64,000 nucleotides of DNA from Thalassovita autumnalis (lineage in GTDB: Bacteria > Pseudomonadota > Alphaproteobacteria > Rhodobacterales > Rhodobacteraceae): contig NZ_CYSB01000010.1 of the NCBI RefSeq assembly GCF_001458255.1, positions 82,251 through 146,250 on the forward strand. The letters run 5' to 3'. Both the position numbers and the translations under genes were made by a program. The notes under the pieces were generated by a model that was not told the DNA's origin, did not search any database, and worked only from the letters and a program-made list of their open reading frames with translations. Below are positions 32,729 through 41,880 of the stretch, one piece after another (the first letter of the stretch is position 1; each line of letters begins with the position of its first letter).

Positions 32729-33469
32729 TCAGACGCCGCTGCGCGACAGGGTTTCGGTCAGGATCGGGGCCAGGCGCTGCCCCCATTGGGCCTGCTGCTG
32801 GTCGGTTTCGATCAGGTCATTGCGGATCTCAATCAGGGCGTTGGGGCGGCCATGCGCAGTGGCATGGGTGTCAATCGCATCGCCGGGCAGATAGCCGGTG
32901 TAGGGTTCATTGTCCCCGACACAAAGGTCCGGTTCCTCCTTCAGCCGGGTGATCAGCGGCTGGGCATAGCGCCCGTCCTCCGCCCAGAGCACACCGATAT
33001 GCCAAGGGCGCGGCGCGCGGCCCTGCAGCTGCGGGGTGAAGGAATGCATCGAGATGATCACTGTATCGTCGCGCCGTGCCGCCAGATCTGCCAGGGCTGC
33101 ATGATAGGGCCGGTAACAGGCGTCGAGCCGCCGCTCCAGCTCAGCCGCGTCGGCATGGCGGTTGGCGGGGATGATGGTGCCGTCATAGAGCTTCATCAGC
33201 AGGGTCGGATCATCGTCACCACGGTTGGGGTCAATCACCAGCCGGGAGAAATCCGACAGGATCGCGGCACATCCCAAGGCATCGGCCAGCGCCCGGGTCA
33301 CCCCGGCAGCACCGACGTCATAGGCGATGTGGCGGTTCATATCGCCCGCGCCCAACCCCAATTCGCCGCCATTCACAAAGGGCGGCACGGTATTGGTGGC
33401 ATGGTCGCAGGTGATCAGGAAGCGGCTGTCGCGGTCATCGCCGTGAATGTGGAAGGGATGGTAGGTCAT
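32729..33469 (-). CDS. N-formylglutamate amidohydrolase-family protein
   Basis: A 246-residue protein of the FGase family, which hydrolyses N-formyl-L-glutamate to L-glutamate and formate in histidine breakdown. Zinc-site blocks are ITCDHATNTVPP, FSRLVIDPNRG and IISMHSFTPQ. No hut gene is nearby, so a role in histidine use is not supported by context. It leads the operon with the CHMI-like and DUF1244 genes and is divergent from pyk. Related N-acylamino acid deacylation remains possible. Confidence 0.85.
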   Translation of the reverse strand: MTYHPFHIHGDDRDSRFLITCDHATNTVPPFVNGGELGLGAGDMNRHIAYDVGAAGVTRALADALGCAAILSDFSRLVIDPNRGDDDPTLLMKLYDGTIIPANRHADAAELERRLDACYRPYHAALADLAARRDDTVIISMHSFTPQLQGRAPRPWHIGVLWAEDGRYAQPLITRLKEEPDLCVGDNEPYTGYLPGDAIDTHATAHGRPNALIEIRNDLIETDQQQAQWGQRLAPILTETLSRSGV

Positions 33470-33522
33470 GAAACTTTCACTTGGTTTGAAAAGCCTCTAT
33501 GCCACTTTGCGCGTGATTGGAA

Positions 33523-33551
33523 TTGTTTCTGCCGTACCATATGCGTATAAG
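33523..33551 (+). promoter_or_regulatory. Candidate sigma70 promoter of pyk
   Basis: TTGTTT (33523-33528), a 17-nt spacer and TATAAG (33546-33551). It lies 52-80 nt upstream of the pyk ATG in the 133-bp divergent gap. Confidence 0.5.
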
Positions 33552-33602
33552 GCAGCGAAGTTAGCGGTAACATTAGCCTGCTAGGAAGGGAATTGATCTG
33601 AT

Positions 33603-35051
33603 ATGAGACGCTTTCGCAACGTGAAAATCGTGGCCACTTTGGGCCCGGCCTCCAGCGACTATGAAACCATCCGTGCGCTGCATGAAGCCGGGGCGGACGT
33701 GTTCCGCCTGAACATGAGCCACGGCGACCACGAAGAAATCCGCGAACGTCACGCGATCATTCGTCAGGTGGAAAAAGATCTGAACAACCCGGTGGGCATT
33801 CTGGCCGACCTGCAGGGCCCGAAGCTGCGTGTGGGTGTCTTCGTCAATGATGCGGAGGAGCTGGAAAACGGCGCAAGCTTCCGTCTGGATCTGGATGAGA
33901 CCCCGGGTGATGCAACCCGCGTCTGCCTGCCGCACAAAGAAATCTTTGATGCGCTGGAAGTGGGCACCACCCTGTTGGTCAATGATGGTAAGATCCGCCT
34001 GAAAGTCACCGAATGCGGTGCTGACTTCGCCGAAACCGAAGTGATTGCGGGCGGCACGATCTCAAACCGTAAAGGTGTGAACGTGCCGGATGTGGTGCTG
34101 CCGCTGGCGGCGCTGTCGGAGAAGGACAAGAAAGACCTGGAGTTCGTCTGTCAGCTGGGTGTTGACTGGCTGGCGCTGAGCTTTGTGCAGCGTCCCGAAG
34201 ATGTCTGGGAAGCGCGCAATCTGGCCAATGGCCGCGCCGCCATCCTGTCGAAGATTGAAAAACCTGCGGCGGTGAAAGCCTTTGAAGAGATCCTTGATGT
34301 CTCGGACGGGATCATGGTGGCGCGTGGCGATCTGGGTGTGGAGCTGCCGGTGCAGAACGTCCCGCCGATCCAGAAACGCCTGATCCGCAAGTGCCGCAAA
34401 GTAGCCAAGCCAGTGATCGTGGCAACGCAGATGCTGGAATCGATGATCGATTCGCCGATGCCGACCCGGGCTGAGGTGTCGGATGTGGCAACCGCTATCT
34501 ATGAAGGCGCCGATGCCATCATGCTGAGCGCCGAGTCCGCCGCCGGGTCCTTCCCGATCGAAGCGGTGACCACGATGAACAACGTGGCAGTCGAAGTGGA
34601 AAGCGATGCCACTTACACCGAAATCATCGAGGCCAGCCGGATCGCGGACCGCAAAACCGTTGCCGATGGCATCGTTGCGGCTGCACGTGAGATTGCGGAA
34701 ACCACCGATATTAAGGCGATCTGCTGCTACACCCAGTCGGGGACAACGGCGCTGCTGGTGTCACGGGAACGTCCGCGGGTGCCGATCATCGCGCTGACCC
34801 CGCTGCGCGATACGGCGCGTCGTCTGGCGCTGAGCTGGGGCACCGACTGTGTGGTCATCAGCGGCGACGTCGATCGCTTCAAACAGGCGGTGGTCAATGC
34901 GGCGCGGGCAGCGCGGATGGGCGGCTATGCCACTGAGGATGATCAGATCCTTGTCACCGCGGGTGTGCCGTTCAATGTGACCGGCACCACCAACATTCTG
35001 CGGGTGGCGCCCTGTGCAGAACGTTTGATCTACGCGCACGATCCGGAATAA
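33603..35051 (+). CDS. pyk: Pyruvate kinase
   Basis: A 482-residue pyruvate kinase, the last glycolytic step (phosphoenolpyruvate plus ADP to pyruvate plus ATP). Blocks in order: KIVATLGPASSDYETI, FRLNMSHGDHEE, the catalytic-lysine segment ILSKIEKPAAV, MVARGDLGVELP, PVIVATQMLESMIDSPMPTRAE and DAIMLSAESAAG. A complete C-terminal domain ends RVAPCAERL. Length is standard. Confidence 0.97.
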   Translation: MRRFRNVKIVATLGPASSDYETIRALHEAGADVFRLNMSHGDHEEIRERHAIIRQVEKDLNNPVGILADLQGPKLRVGVFVNDAEELENGASFRLDLDETPGDATRVCLPHKEIFDALEVGTTLLVNDGKIRLKVTECGADFAETEVIAGGTISNRKGVNVPDVVLPLAALSEKDKKDLEFVCQLGVDWLALSFVQRPEDVWEARNLANGRAAILSKIEKPAAVKAFEEILDVSDGIMVARGDLGVELPVQNVPPIQKRLIRKCRKVAKPVIVATQMLESMIDSPMPTRAEVSDVATAIYEGADAIMLSAESAAGSFPIEAVTTMNNVAVEVESDATYTEIIEASRIADRKTVADGIVAAAREIAETTDIKAICCYTQSGTTALLVSRERPRVPIIALTPLRDTARRLALSWGTDCVVISGDVDRFKQAVVNAARAARMGGYATEDDQILVTAGVPFNVTGTTNILRVAPCAERLIYAHDPE

Positions 35052-35084
35052 CCTCTGCTGCAGGGCAGCCAGAGGGGCATCAAG

Positions 35085-35309
35085 ATGCAGGCGGATTTGA
35101 TCATGGTTATTGGCGTGGTGATCGCCTGCTTTGCGATCCCCGCCCTTGTGTCTGCCTGGAGTGAGAAAGAAGCGCCGCGTGCAGCGGCGCTTTTTGTACT
35201 TATCGGCTTTGCGCTGGGCTATTACGCCACAACGGTCAAACCCGGCGGCTTTGCCTTGGTGGATATTCCGATGGCCTTTGTCGTCGTGGCAGGTCAGGTA
35301 CTGAACTGA
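35085..35309 (+). CDS. Small membrane protein of unknown function
   Basis: A 74-residue protein with two or three hydrophobic segments (MIMVIGVVIACFAIPALVSAW reads at the N-terminus as LIMVIGVVIACFAIPAL; AALFVLIGFALGYYATTV; and a C-terminal IPMAFVVVAGQVL). It starts 33 nt after pyk in the same direction and has codon use like its neighbours, so it is probably co-transcribed with pyk. No family is recognised. Confidence 0.72.
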   Translation: MQADLIMVIGVVIACFAIPALVSAWSEKEAPRAAALFVLIGFALGYYATTVKPGGFALVDIPMAFVVVAGQVLN

Positions 35310-35368
35310 TTCTGAGGGGTTTCGGTCGTCCGCCTTATTTTATTGGCGATTACGGTGCAGATTCCCCC

Positions 35369-35397
35369 TTGCCAGCGGCGCCTATCCCCCCTAAAGA
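35369..35397 (+). promoter_or_regulatory. Candidate promoter of rpmI-rplT
   Basis: TTGCCA (35369-35374), 17-nt spacer, TAAAGA (35392-35397), 74 nt upstream of the rpmI start. There is no infC gene upstream, so rpmI-rplT form their own unit here. Confidence 0.35.
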
Positions 35398-35470
35398 AGC
35401 GGCCTGTCTGCGCGGCCGGCTATATGGCATGCCGAGTCGCGTGTAATCGTACAAAGACTAGGAGACGAAA

Positions 35471-35671
35471 ATGCCTAAGATGAAGACCAAGTCGAGCGCC
35501 AAAAAGCGCTTCAAGGTGACCGCGACCGGTAAAGTGATCGCAGGTCAGGCCGGCAAACGCCACGGCATGATCAAACGCACCAAGAAATTCATCCGCGACG
35601 CTCGCGGCACCACCACGCTGTCGGCTCCCGACGCGAAAATCGTCAAGGGCTACATGCCCTACGACCGCTAA
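35471..35671 (+). CDS. rpmI: Ribosomal protein bL35
   Basis: A 66-residue, strongly basic large-subunit protein ([40 protein letters not shown]) with GGAG (35460-35463) before its ATG. It is followed after 16 nt by rplT, the conserved bL35-bL20 pair. Confidence 0.97.
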   Translation: MPKMKTKSSAKKRFKVTATGKVIAGQAGKRHGMIKRTKKFIRDARGTTTLSAPDAKIVKGYMPYDR

Positions 35672-35687
35672 GTAGAGGAGAGCTGAT

Positions 35688-36050
35688 ATGTCCCGCGTTA
35701 AAGGTGGTACCACGACTCACGCCCGCCACAAGAAGGTCATTAAGGCAGCAAAAGGCTATTACGGCCGCCGCAAGAACACCTTCAAGGTCGCCCGTCAGGC
35801 CGTTGACAAGGCGAACCAGTACGCAACCCGCGACCGTAAGAACCGCAAGCGTAACTTCCGTGCGCTGTGGATCCAGCGTATCAACGCTGCTGTACGTGCA
35901 CATGACGAAGCGCTGACATACTCGCGTTTCATCAACGGTCTGGGCCTGGCTGGCATCGAAGTTGACCGTAAAGTACTGGCCGACCTGGCCGTACATGAGC
36001 CCGACGCTTTCGGCGCAATCGTCGAAAAAGCCAAGGCCGCTCTGGCGTAA
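35688..36050 (+). CDS. rplT: Ribosomal protein bL20
   Basis: A 120-residue basic protein that binds 23S rRNA early in 50S assembly ([45 protein letters not shown]). AGAGGAG lies before ATG 35688. In some bacteria L20 represses its own operon through the leader; the 160-bp rpmI leader was not resolved into such a site here. A strong terminator follows. Confidence 0.97.
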   Translation: MSRVKGGTTTHARHKKVIKAAKGYYGRRKNTFKVARQAVDKANQYATRDRKNRKRNFRALWIQRINAAVRAHDEALTYSRFINGLGLAGIEVDRKVLADLAVHEPDAFGAIVEKAKAALA

Positions 36051-36073
36051 GCCAAGCACTCGGTTACAAGATC

Positions 36074-36103
36074 AAAGGCGGTGCCCCCGGGTGCCGCCTT
36101 TTT
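36074..36103 (+). terminator. Rho-independent terminator after rplT
   Basis: AAAGGCGGTGCCC (36074-36086) pairs with GGGTGCCGCCTTT (36089-36101) with two wobble pairs, followed by further T. Confidence 0.86.
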
Positions 36104-36160
36104 CTTTGTTTATCAGGATTTCGCCGTGGTGGACGCGGCATCAGCAATTTTGAGGCTGTT

Positions 36161-36658
36161 ATGACAACTGATCGATCCCCTACGCTGCATATGCTCTGTG
36201 GCAAAATCGCCTCGGGCAAGTCGACGCTTTGCGCCCGGTTGAGTGCGGCGCCGGGCACGGTTCTCTTGTCTGAGGATGATTGGCTGGCCGCGCTTTATGG
36301 GGATCAGATGCAAACGCCGCAGGATTTCCTGCGCTGTTCGGCGGCGCTGCGCTCGGTCGTTGGGCCGCATGTGGTGCAGTTGCTGGCTGAGGGCCTGTCG
36401 GTGGTGTTGGATTTTCAGGCCAACACAGTGGCAAGCCGGACATGGATGAAGGGGCTGCTGGCGCAGACAGGGGCCGATCATCAGCTGCATGTGATGACCA
36501 CACCGGATGCGCTGTGCCTGCAACGTCTAAAAGCCCGCAATGCGGCGGGGGAACATGCCTTTGCCGCGACGGAGGCGCAGTTTGCCCAGTTTGCCAAACA
36601 CTACGCCGAACCCACCGCTGAGGAAGGGTTCAACATTGTGCTGCATGACGCAAGCTAG
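36161..36658 (+). CDS. P-loop kinase-like ATPase
   Basis: A 165-residue AAA/zeta-like P-loop protein. The Walker A motif is CGKIASGKSTL (about residues 13-23), followed by LLSEDDWLAALYG, a segment typical of small-molecule kinases of the chloramphenicol phosphotransferase/zeta type. A Walker B-like SVVLDFQAN and a C-terminal lid region RLKARNAAGEH are also present. The substrate is not recognisable, and there is no adjacent antitoxin, so a toxin role is not supported. Confidence 0.75.
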   Translation: MTTDRSPTLHMLCGKIASGKSTLCARLSAAPGTVLLSEDDWLAALYGDQMQTPQDFLRCSAALRSVVGPHVVQLLAEGLSVVLDFQANTVASRTWMKGLLAQTGADHQLHVMTTPDALCLQRLKARNAAGEHAFAATEAQFAQFAKHYAEPTAEEGFNIVLHDAS

Positions 36659-36834
36659 CGGCGTCAGTGCGCGTGTTGAAGCGCTGTTTGTCTGAAGCAC
36701 CCCGATCCAAATTCGCCTAGCGGTGCGCAAATGTGCCGCCGCCGCGTTGTTTTGTGCCTGAAGGGCCGCATTGCTTGACAGTGACGGGCGGCGCCCTGTT
36801 TGCTGTTGTAAATTATAGCCATTTGGATTGTGCG

Positions 36835-37683
36835 ATGACTGCTTTTTACCCTCTGGACCCGGAAACGCTGAGCATTCCGCAGCAGCGCGCCAAGGAAATT
36901 GGCGCCACTTTGGCGGCGGAGTATCAGGCGCAGGCGCCTTATCACTACACCAGCGTCGACAATTTTCTGCCGTTGGAGGTGCTGGAAAAGGTGCGGGCTG
37001 AGGTGATGGCGCTGCCGGATCAGGATCCGGAGTTTTCCAGCGGCAATGAAAAGCTCAAGACCTCCTATAACCCCGACCGTCTGCCGCCCTACACCCGCTC
37101 GGTGTTTCAGGCGTTGAACGCGCGACCTTTCATTCAGTTTCTGGAAAACATGTCAGGCATCAAAGGTCTGATCCCCGATCCCTATTTCATGGGCGGCGGC
37201 ATTCACCGGATCAACACCACCGGGTTCTTGGACATCCATGCGGACTTCAACCACCATTCGATCATGAACCTGGAACGGCGCCTCAACGTGCTGATCTACC
37301 TCAATCCTGACTGGCAGGAGGACTACGGCGGATCCTTTGAGATCTGGACCAATGACATGAGTGAGAAGGTGGAAAGCTTCGTGCCGATCATGAACCGGAT
37401 GTGCTGTTTTTCCACCGGGAATAACACCATGCATGGCAACCCAGAACCGGTGAACCATCCGGACGGTCTGCCGCGGCTGTCCATTGCGCTTTATTACTAC
37501 ACAGCCACCTGGGAAGAGGGGCGCACGGCGCAGTCCACCGTGTTCAAGCGTCGCCCCGGCAGTGAGGATGCGCGCAGCTATGAAGGCACGTTGCGGGTGG
37601 TGCGCGGTGTGGTGCCGCCGGTGCTTTATCGCAAGACCAACAATCTGATCCGCAAGCTGCGCGGCGTTGACCGCGCCAAGTAG
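36835..37683 (+). CDS. 2-oxoglutarate/Fe(II)-dependent oxygenase (prolyl 4-hydroxylase-like)
   Basis: A 282-residue protein with the 2OG-Fe(II) dioxygenase fold. The iron facial triad is probably H-x-D in LDIHADFNHH (about residues 139-143) and the distal His in NTMHGNPEPV (about 200). The 2OG-binding Arg is likely in LPRLSIALYYY, a few residues further on. Such proteins hydroxylate peptides, sugars or small molecules; no partner gene is evident. ATG at 36835 is chosen over an upstream TTG/GTG extension because the conserved region starts close after it. Confidence 0.8.
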   Translation: MTAFYPLDPETLSIPQQRAKEIGATLAAEYQAQAPYHYTSVDNFLPLEVLEKVRAEVMALPDQDPEFSSGNEKLKTSYNPDRLPPYTRSVFQALNARPFIQFLENMSGIKGLIPDPYFMGGGIHRINTTGFLDIHADFNHHSIMNLERRLNVLIYLNPDWQEDYGGSFEIWTNDMSEKVESFVPIMNRMCCFSTGNNTMHGNPEPVNHPDGLPRLSIALYYYTATWEEGRTAQSTVFKRRPGSEDARSYEGTLRVVRGVVPPVLYRKTNNLIRKLRGVDRAK

Positions 37684-37802
37684 AGCGGCGGAGTTGTGCC
37701 TCCGTTGCGTCTGGGTCTCAACCCGGGCGCGCCCCTGTGTCCAACCCTTGCGTTTTATGGCTCTGCTCGCTAGCAGGGGCGTAACGGAATTGGAGGGGTC
37801 GG

Positions 37803-38876
37803 ATGGACGATCTGAAACAGAAATACCTCAGCGCGATTGCCGATGCCGGTGATGAAGCCGCGCTAGAGGATCTGCGCCTGCAGGCAGTGGGTAAAAAGGG
37901 CGAGGTCAGCCTGAAGATGCGCGAGCTGGGCAAGATGACGCCAGAAGAGCGCCAGGTGGCAGGCCCGGCACTGAACGCGCTGAAAGATGAGATCAACTCG
38001 GCCCTGGCCGCGAAGAAAGCCGCACTTGCCGATGCCGCGCTGGAAGAGCGTCTGCGCACCGAATGGCTGGATGTGACCCTGCCGGGCCGGACCGAGCGCC
38101 GTGGCACCATCCACCCGATTTCGCAGGTCAGCGAAGAGATCGCTGCGATCTTTGCCAATCTGGGCTTTGCCGTGGCCGAAGGCCCGCAGATCGAGACCGA
38201 TTGGTACAACTTCGACAGCCTGAACATCCCGCCGCATCACCCCGCGCGGCAGGAGTTTGACACCTTCTACATGAACCGTGCCGAAGGCGACGACCGCCCG
38301 CCGCATGTGCTGCGCACCCACACCTCGCCGGTCCAGACCCGCGCGATGGAAAAACAGGGCGCGCCGATCCGTGTGATCGCGCCGGGCCGTGTGTACCGTT
38401 CGGACTATGACCAGACCCACACGCCGATGTTCCACCAGGTGGAGGGGCTGTGCATCGACAAGGACGTGTCGATGGCGAACCTTAAGTGGGTGCTGGAAGA
38501 GTTCTTTGCCGCCTTCTTTGAAATCGATGGCATCAAGACCCGTTTCCGCGCCTCGCACTTCCCGTTCACGGAACCGTCGGCCGAGGTGGATATCCAGTGT
38601 TCCTGGGTTGATGGCCAGCTGAAGATCGGTGAAGGCGATGACTGGATGGAGGTGCTGGGCTCCGGCATGGTGCATCCGAAGGTGCTGGAAGCGGCCGGTG
38701 TGAACCCCGACGAATGGCAGGGCTTTGCCTTTGGCATGGGGATCGACCGTCTGGCGATGTTGAAATACGGCATCCCCGACCTGCGCGCCTTCTTTGACAG
38801 CGACCTGCGCTGGCTGCGCCACTACGGCTTTGCCTCGCTGGACGTGCCGACCCTGCATGGGGGCCTGAGCCGTTAA
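37803..38876 (+). CDS. pheS: Phenylalanyl-tRNA synthetase alpha subunit
   Basis: A 357-residue PheS, the catalytic subunit of the (alpha beta)2 enzyme charging tRNA-Phe. An N-terminal coiled-coil (about residues 1-85) precedes the class II core: motif 1 region [14 protein letters not shown], motif 2 [20 protein letters not shown] and motif 3 [15 protein letters not shown]. Length is standard. The 119-bp upstream gap has a small hairpin but no phenylalanine-rich leader peptide was found. pheT follows after an unusual 168-bp repeat-rich spacer. Confidence 0.97.
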   Translation: MDDLKQKYLSAIADAGDEAALEDLRLQAVGKKGEVSLKMRELGKMTPEERQVAGPALNALKDEINSALAAKKAALADAALEERLRTEWLDVTLPGRTERRGTIHPISQVSEEIAAIFANLGFAVAEGPQIETDWYNFDSLNIPPHHPARQEFDTFYMNRAEGDDRPPHVLRTHTSPVQTRAMEKQGAPIRVIAPGRVYRSDYDQTHTPMFHQVEGLCIDKDVSMANLKWVLEEFFAAFFEIDGIKTRFRASHFPFTEPSAEVDIQCSWVDGQLKIGEGDDWMEVLGSGMVHPKVLEAAGVNPDEWQGFAFGMGIDRLAMLKYGIPDLRAFFDSDLRWLRHYGFASLDVPTLHGGLSR

Positions 38877-38882
38877 GCCAAC

Positions 38883-38961
38883 GCCCGGCCGATAGGCCGG
38901 GCAGCGCCCGACCCGCCCCATGGGCGGGCGCTTTACGCCCACCCCGGGACGGGCGCTGCCC
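38883..38961 (+). repeat. Compound inverted repeat in the pheS-pheT spacer
   Basis: First hairpin GCCCGGCC (38883-38890), GATA, GGCCGGGC (38895-38902). It overlaps a larger dyad with perfect 12-bp arms, GGGCAGCGCCCG (38899-38910) and CGGGCGCTGCCC (38950-38961). The larger dyad encloses a third hairpin, CCCGCCC (38912-38918) and GGGCGGG (38922-38928). The RNA could fold as a multi-branched structure. There is no T run, so a simple terminator is unlikely between these co-functional genes. Confidence 0.65.
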
Positions 38962-39044
38962 TTTGGGCAAGTCCCGAGACATGAGATACTTGCGCGCGAT
39001 ACCGCCGCATCCGAACCGAATATTTGCCAAAAGGGCGCTGAGAC

Positions 39045-41444
39045 ATGAAATTCACCCTCTCCTGGCTGAAAGAGCACCTGGACACCCAGGCTAGCCTTGA
39101 TGAAATCCTCTACGCCCTGACCGATCTGGGTCTGGAAGTGGAAGAGGTCACCGATCCGGCGGCGACTTTGCAGGGCTTCACCCTTGCCAAGATCGAAGAG
39201 GCCGAAAAACACCCCGACGCGGATAAGCTGCGGGTCTGTCAGGTCGCCACCGACGAAGGCGAAAAACAGATCGTCTGCGGCGCCCCCAACGCCCGCGCGG
39301 GCATCACCGTGGTGCTGTGCAAACCGGGCATGTATATCCCCGGCCTCGACATCACCATCAAGGTGGGCAACATCCGCGGCGTTGAAAGCCACGGCATGAT
39401 GGCCTCTATGCGTGAGCTGGAACTGGGCGATGATCACGACGGTATCATCGAACTGCCCTCGGGCGAGGTTGGTGAGAGCTTTGCCGATTGGCTGGCCGCC
39501 AACATGCCGGAAAAAGTGGATCCGGTGATCGAAATTGCGATCACCCCGAACCGTCCCGATGCTCTGGGTGTGCGCGGCATTGCGCTGGATCTGGCGGCGC
39601 GGGGTCTGGGTGAGATGAAACCGGCCAAGACCGCATCGGTCGCGGGCGGGTTCAAATCCACCATCAACGTCACCATTGACGAAGACACCCGCGAAGGCGG
39701 CTGTGAGGTCTTTGCCGGGCGTCTGATCAAAGGTGTGAAAAACGGCCCCTCGCCAGAATGGCTGCAGCAGCGTCTGACCGCCATTGGTCTGCGCCCGATT
39801 TCGACGCTGGTCGATATCACCAACTTCTTCACCTATGACCGCAACCGCCCGCTGCACGTCTTTGACGCCGATAAGGTCAAAGGCGACCTGCGGGTGCATC
39901 GCGCCAAGGGTGGCGAGACCCTGCTGGGTCTGGATGAGAAGGAATACACCTTCTCCGCCGGTCAGGTGGTGATTTCGGATGACAACGGTGTGGAATCCAT
40001 CGGTGGCATCATGGGGGGTGAGGTGTCTGGCTGTACCGAAGAGACCGTGAATGTCTTCCTTGAGGCGGCGTTCTGGGACACCATTCAGATTGCTAAAACC
40101 GGCCGCGCGCTGAAGATCAACTCGGACGCGCGGTATCGCAACGAACGCGGCATTGATCCGGCCTACAACATGCAGGCGATGGAAGATGCCACCCAGATGA
40201 TCCTGGATCTCTGCGGTGGTGAAGCCTCCGAGGTTGTGGTTGCAGGTGAGGTGCCCGATGTGGCGCGTGCCTATAAGCTGGACACCGATCGCGTGCAGTC
40301 GCTGGTGGGGATGGAAATCCCTGCTGACACCCAGCGCGAAACCCTGACCAAACTGGGTTTCGTGATGGAAGGTGACATGGCCCATGTGCCCAGCTGGCGC
40401 CCTGACGTGCAGGGTTCTGCCGATCTGGTGGAAGAGGTGGCGCGGGTTGCCTCGCTCACCAAGCTGGAGCCGATCCCCTTGGCGCGCCCCTCGGCCGGGG
40501 TGCCACGTCCGACGCAATCGCCCATTCAGCGCCGCGAACAGATCGCGCGTCGCACCACGGCGTCGCTGGGGTACAACGAATGCGTGACCTATAGCTTCAT
40601 CGACCGCAAATCGGCGGAACTGTTCGGCGGTGGTGACAATGCCACCATGCTGGACAACCCGATTTCTTCCGAGATGAGCCATATGCGCCCGGCGCTGCTG
40701 CCCGGTCTGTTGCAGGCCGCGGCCCGCAATCAGGCGCGTGGTTTCAACGATATGGCGTTGTTTGAATGTGGTCCGGCCTTCCACGGTGGGGAGCCGGGCG
40801 AACAGCACCTCTTGGTCACCGGCCTGCTAATTGGTCAGACTGGTCCCAAGGATGTGCATGGTGCATCGCGCGCGGTGGATGTTTATGACGCCAAGGCCGA
40901 TGCCGAGGCGGTTCTGGCTGCGATCGGTGCGCCTGCCAAGGTACAGATCCTGCGCGGCGTGCAGGATTGGTGGCATCCGGGCCGTTCGGGCAAGATTTGC
41001 CTCGGCCCCAAAAAGGTGCTGGGCGTCTTTGGTGAGGTACACCCGAAGATCCTGCAGGAAATGGGCGTGAAGGGCCCGGCCGTGGCCTTTACCCTGTTCC
41101 CCGAGGAAATCCCGCAGCCGAAAAAGAAATCGGCCACGCGCCCGGCGCTGGATATCAGCGATCTGCAGGCGGTGGAGCGGGACTTTGCCTTTGTGGTGGA
41201 TGCTGAGGTTGAGGCGCTGACGCTGGTCAATGCCGCGGCTGGCGCCGACAAGGCCCTGATCGAAGAGGTGCGGGTCTTTGACCAGTTCATCGGTGGGTCT
41301 TTGGGCGAGGGCAAGAAATCCATCGCCATCACCGTGCGCCTGCAGCCAAGCGATAAGACCCTGAAAGAAAAGGATATCGAGGCTGTGGCAAGCAAGATCG
41401 TCGAAAAGGTCAGCAAGGCCACCGGCGGCGCGCTGCGCGGTTAA
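39045..41444 (+). CDS. pheT: Phenylalanyl-tRNA synthetase beta subunit
   Basis: A 799-residue PheT. An N-terminal EMAP-like tRNA-binding domain (about residues 40-150; VGNIRGVESHGMMASMRELELG) is followed by the B3/B4 editing domain. Then come B5 and a catalytic-like core. The C-terminal anticodon-binding FDX-ACB domain (about 700-799) has the sequence DISDLQAVERDFAFVVD. Length is normal. It pairs with PheS to aminoacylate and proofread tRNA-Phe. Confidence 0.97.
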   Translation: MKFTLSWLKEHLDTQASLDEILYALTDLGLEVEEVTDPAATLQGFTLAKIEEAEKHPDADKLRVCQVATDEGEKQIVCGAPNARAGITVVLCKPGMYIPGLDITIKVGNIRGVESHGMMASMRELELGDDHDGIIELPSGEVGESFADWLAANMPEKVDPVIEIAITPNRPDALGVRGIALDLAARGLGEMKPAKTASVAGGFKSTINVTIDEDTREGGCEVFAGRLIKGVKNGPSPEWLQQRLTAIGLRPISTLVDITNFFTYDRNRPLHVFDADKVKGDLRVHRAKGGETLLGLDEKEYTFSAGQVVISDDNGVESIGGIMGGEVSGCTEETVNVFLEAAFWDTIQIAKTGRALKINSDARYRNERGIDPAYNMQAMEDATQMILDLCGGEASEVVVAGEVPDVARAYKLDTDRVQSLVGMEIPADTQRETLTKLGFVMEGDMAHVPSWRPDVQGSADLVEEVARVASLTKLEPIPLARPSAGVPRPTQSPIQRREQIARRTTASLGYNECVTYSFIDRKSAELFGGGDNATMLDNPISSEMSHMRPALLPGLLQAAARNQARGFNDMALFECGPAFHGGEPGEQHLLVTGLLIGQTGPKDVHGASRAVDVYDAKADAEAVLAAIGAPAKVQILRGVQDWWHPGRSGKICLGPKKVLGVFGEVHPKILQEMGVKGPAVAFTLFPEEIPQPKKKSATRPALDISDLQAVERDFAFVVDAEVEALTLVNAAAGADKALIEEVRVFDQFIGGSLGEGKKSIAITVRLQPSDKTLKEKDIEAVASKIVEKVSKATGGALRG

Positions 41445-41449
41445 ACCTG

Positions 41450-41875
41450 ATGCAAGAGATCCGATCAGCCCGACCAGATGAGGCAGACGCCTTGGCCGGG
41501 CTGATCGACGCGGCCTATCAGCCCTACCGCGACTGTGGCCTTGTGTTGCCCGATGTCAGCGGCGGCTTGGATGAGGCCATTGCGGCCGGACAGGTCTGGG
41601 TCATTGGTGAAGTGCCTTTGGGTGTCCTGATGATGGCTACCACGCCACCCGACGCCCATCTGATGAACATCGCCGTCTCTGCCGCTGCCAAAGGGCAGGG
41701 GATCGGCGGGCAGCTGATCCGCTTTGCACTGGACCATGCCCGCGCGACGGGGTGCAGCCGGATGGCCTTGGCCACACATAAAGACATCCCCGAAAACGTT
41801 GCGCTTTATGAACACCTTGGCTGGCAGGTGACTGCGCGTGACGGCATGAAAGTGCTGATGTCGCGGGATCTGTGA
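41450..41875 (+). CDS. GNAT-family N-acetyltransferase
   Basis: A 141-residue compact acetyltransferase. Motif A reads LMNIAVSAAAKGQGIGGQLIRFALDHA (about residues 65-91, with the Q/R-x-x-G-x-G/A acetyl-CoA loop as KGQGIGGQ), and motif B NVALYEHLGW. It starts 5 nt after pheT, so it is likely co-transcribed with it. Substrate unknown; its neighbour on the other side converges 5 nt away. Confidence 0.85.
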   Translation: MQEIRSARPDEADALAGLIDAAYQPYRDCGLVLPDVSGGLDEAIAAGQVWVIGEVPLGVLMMATTPPDAHLMNIAVSAAAKGQGIGGQLIRFALDHARATGCSRMALATHKDIPENVALYEHLGWQVTARDGMKVLMSRDL

Positions 41876-41880
41876 CAGGG

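Noticed and set aside
36161..36658. Zeta-toxin interpretation of the P-loop kinase-like gene
   Set aside because: No antitoxin-sized partner overlaps or adjoins it, and the P-loop plus DDW pattern is equally common in small-molecule kinases.
36775..36803. TTGACA at 36775 as promoter of the 2OG oxygenase gene
   Set aside because: The expected -10 position 17 nt downstream reads TGTTTG and no good alternative lies at 16-18 nt spacing.
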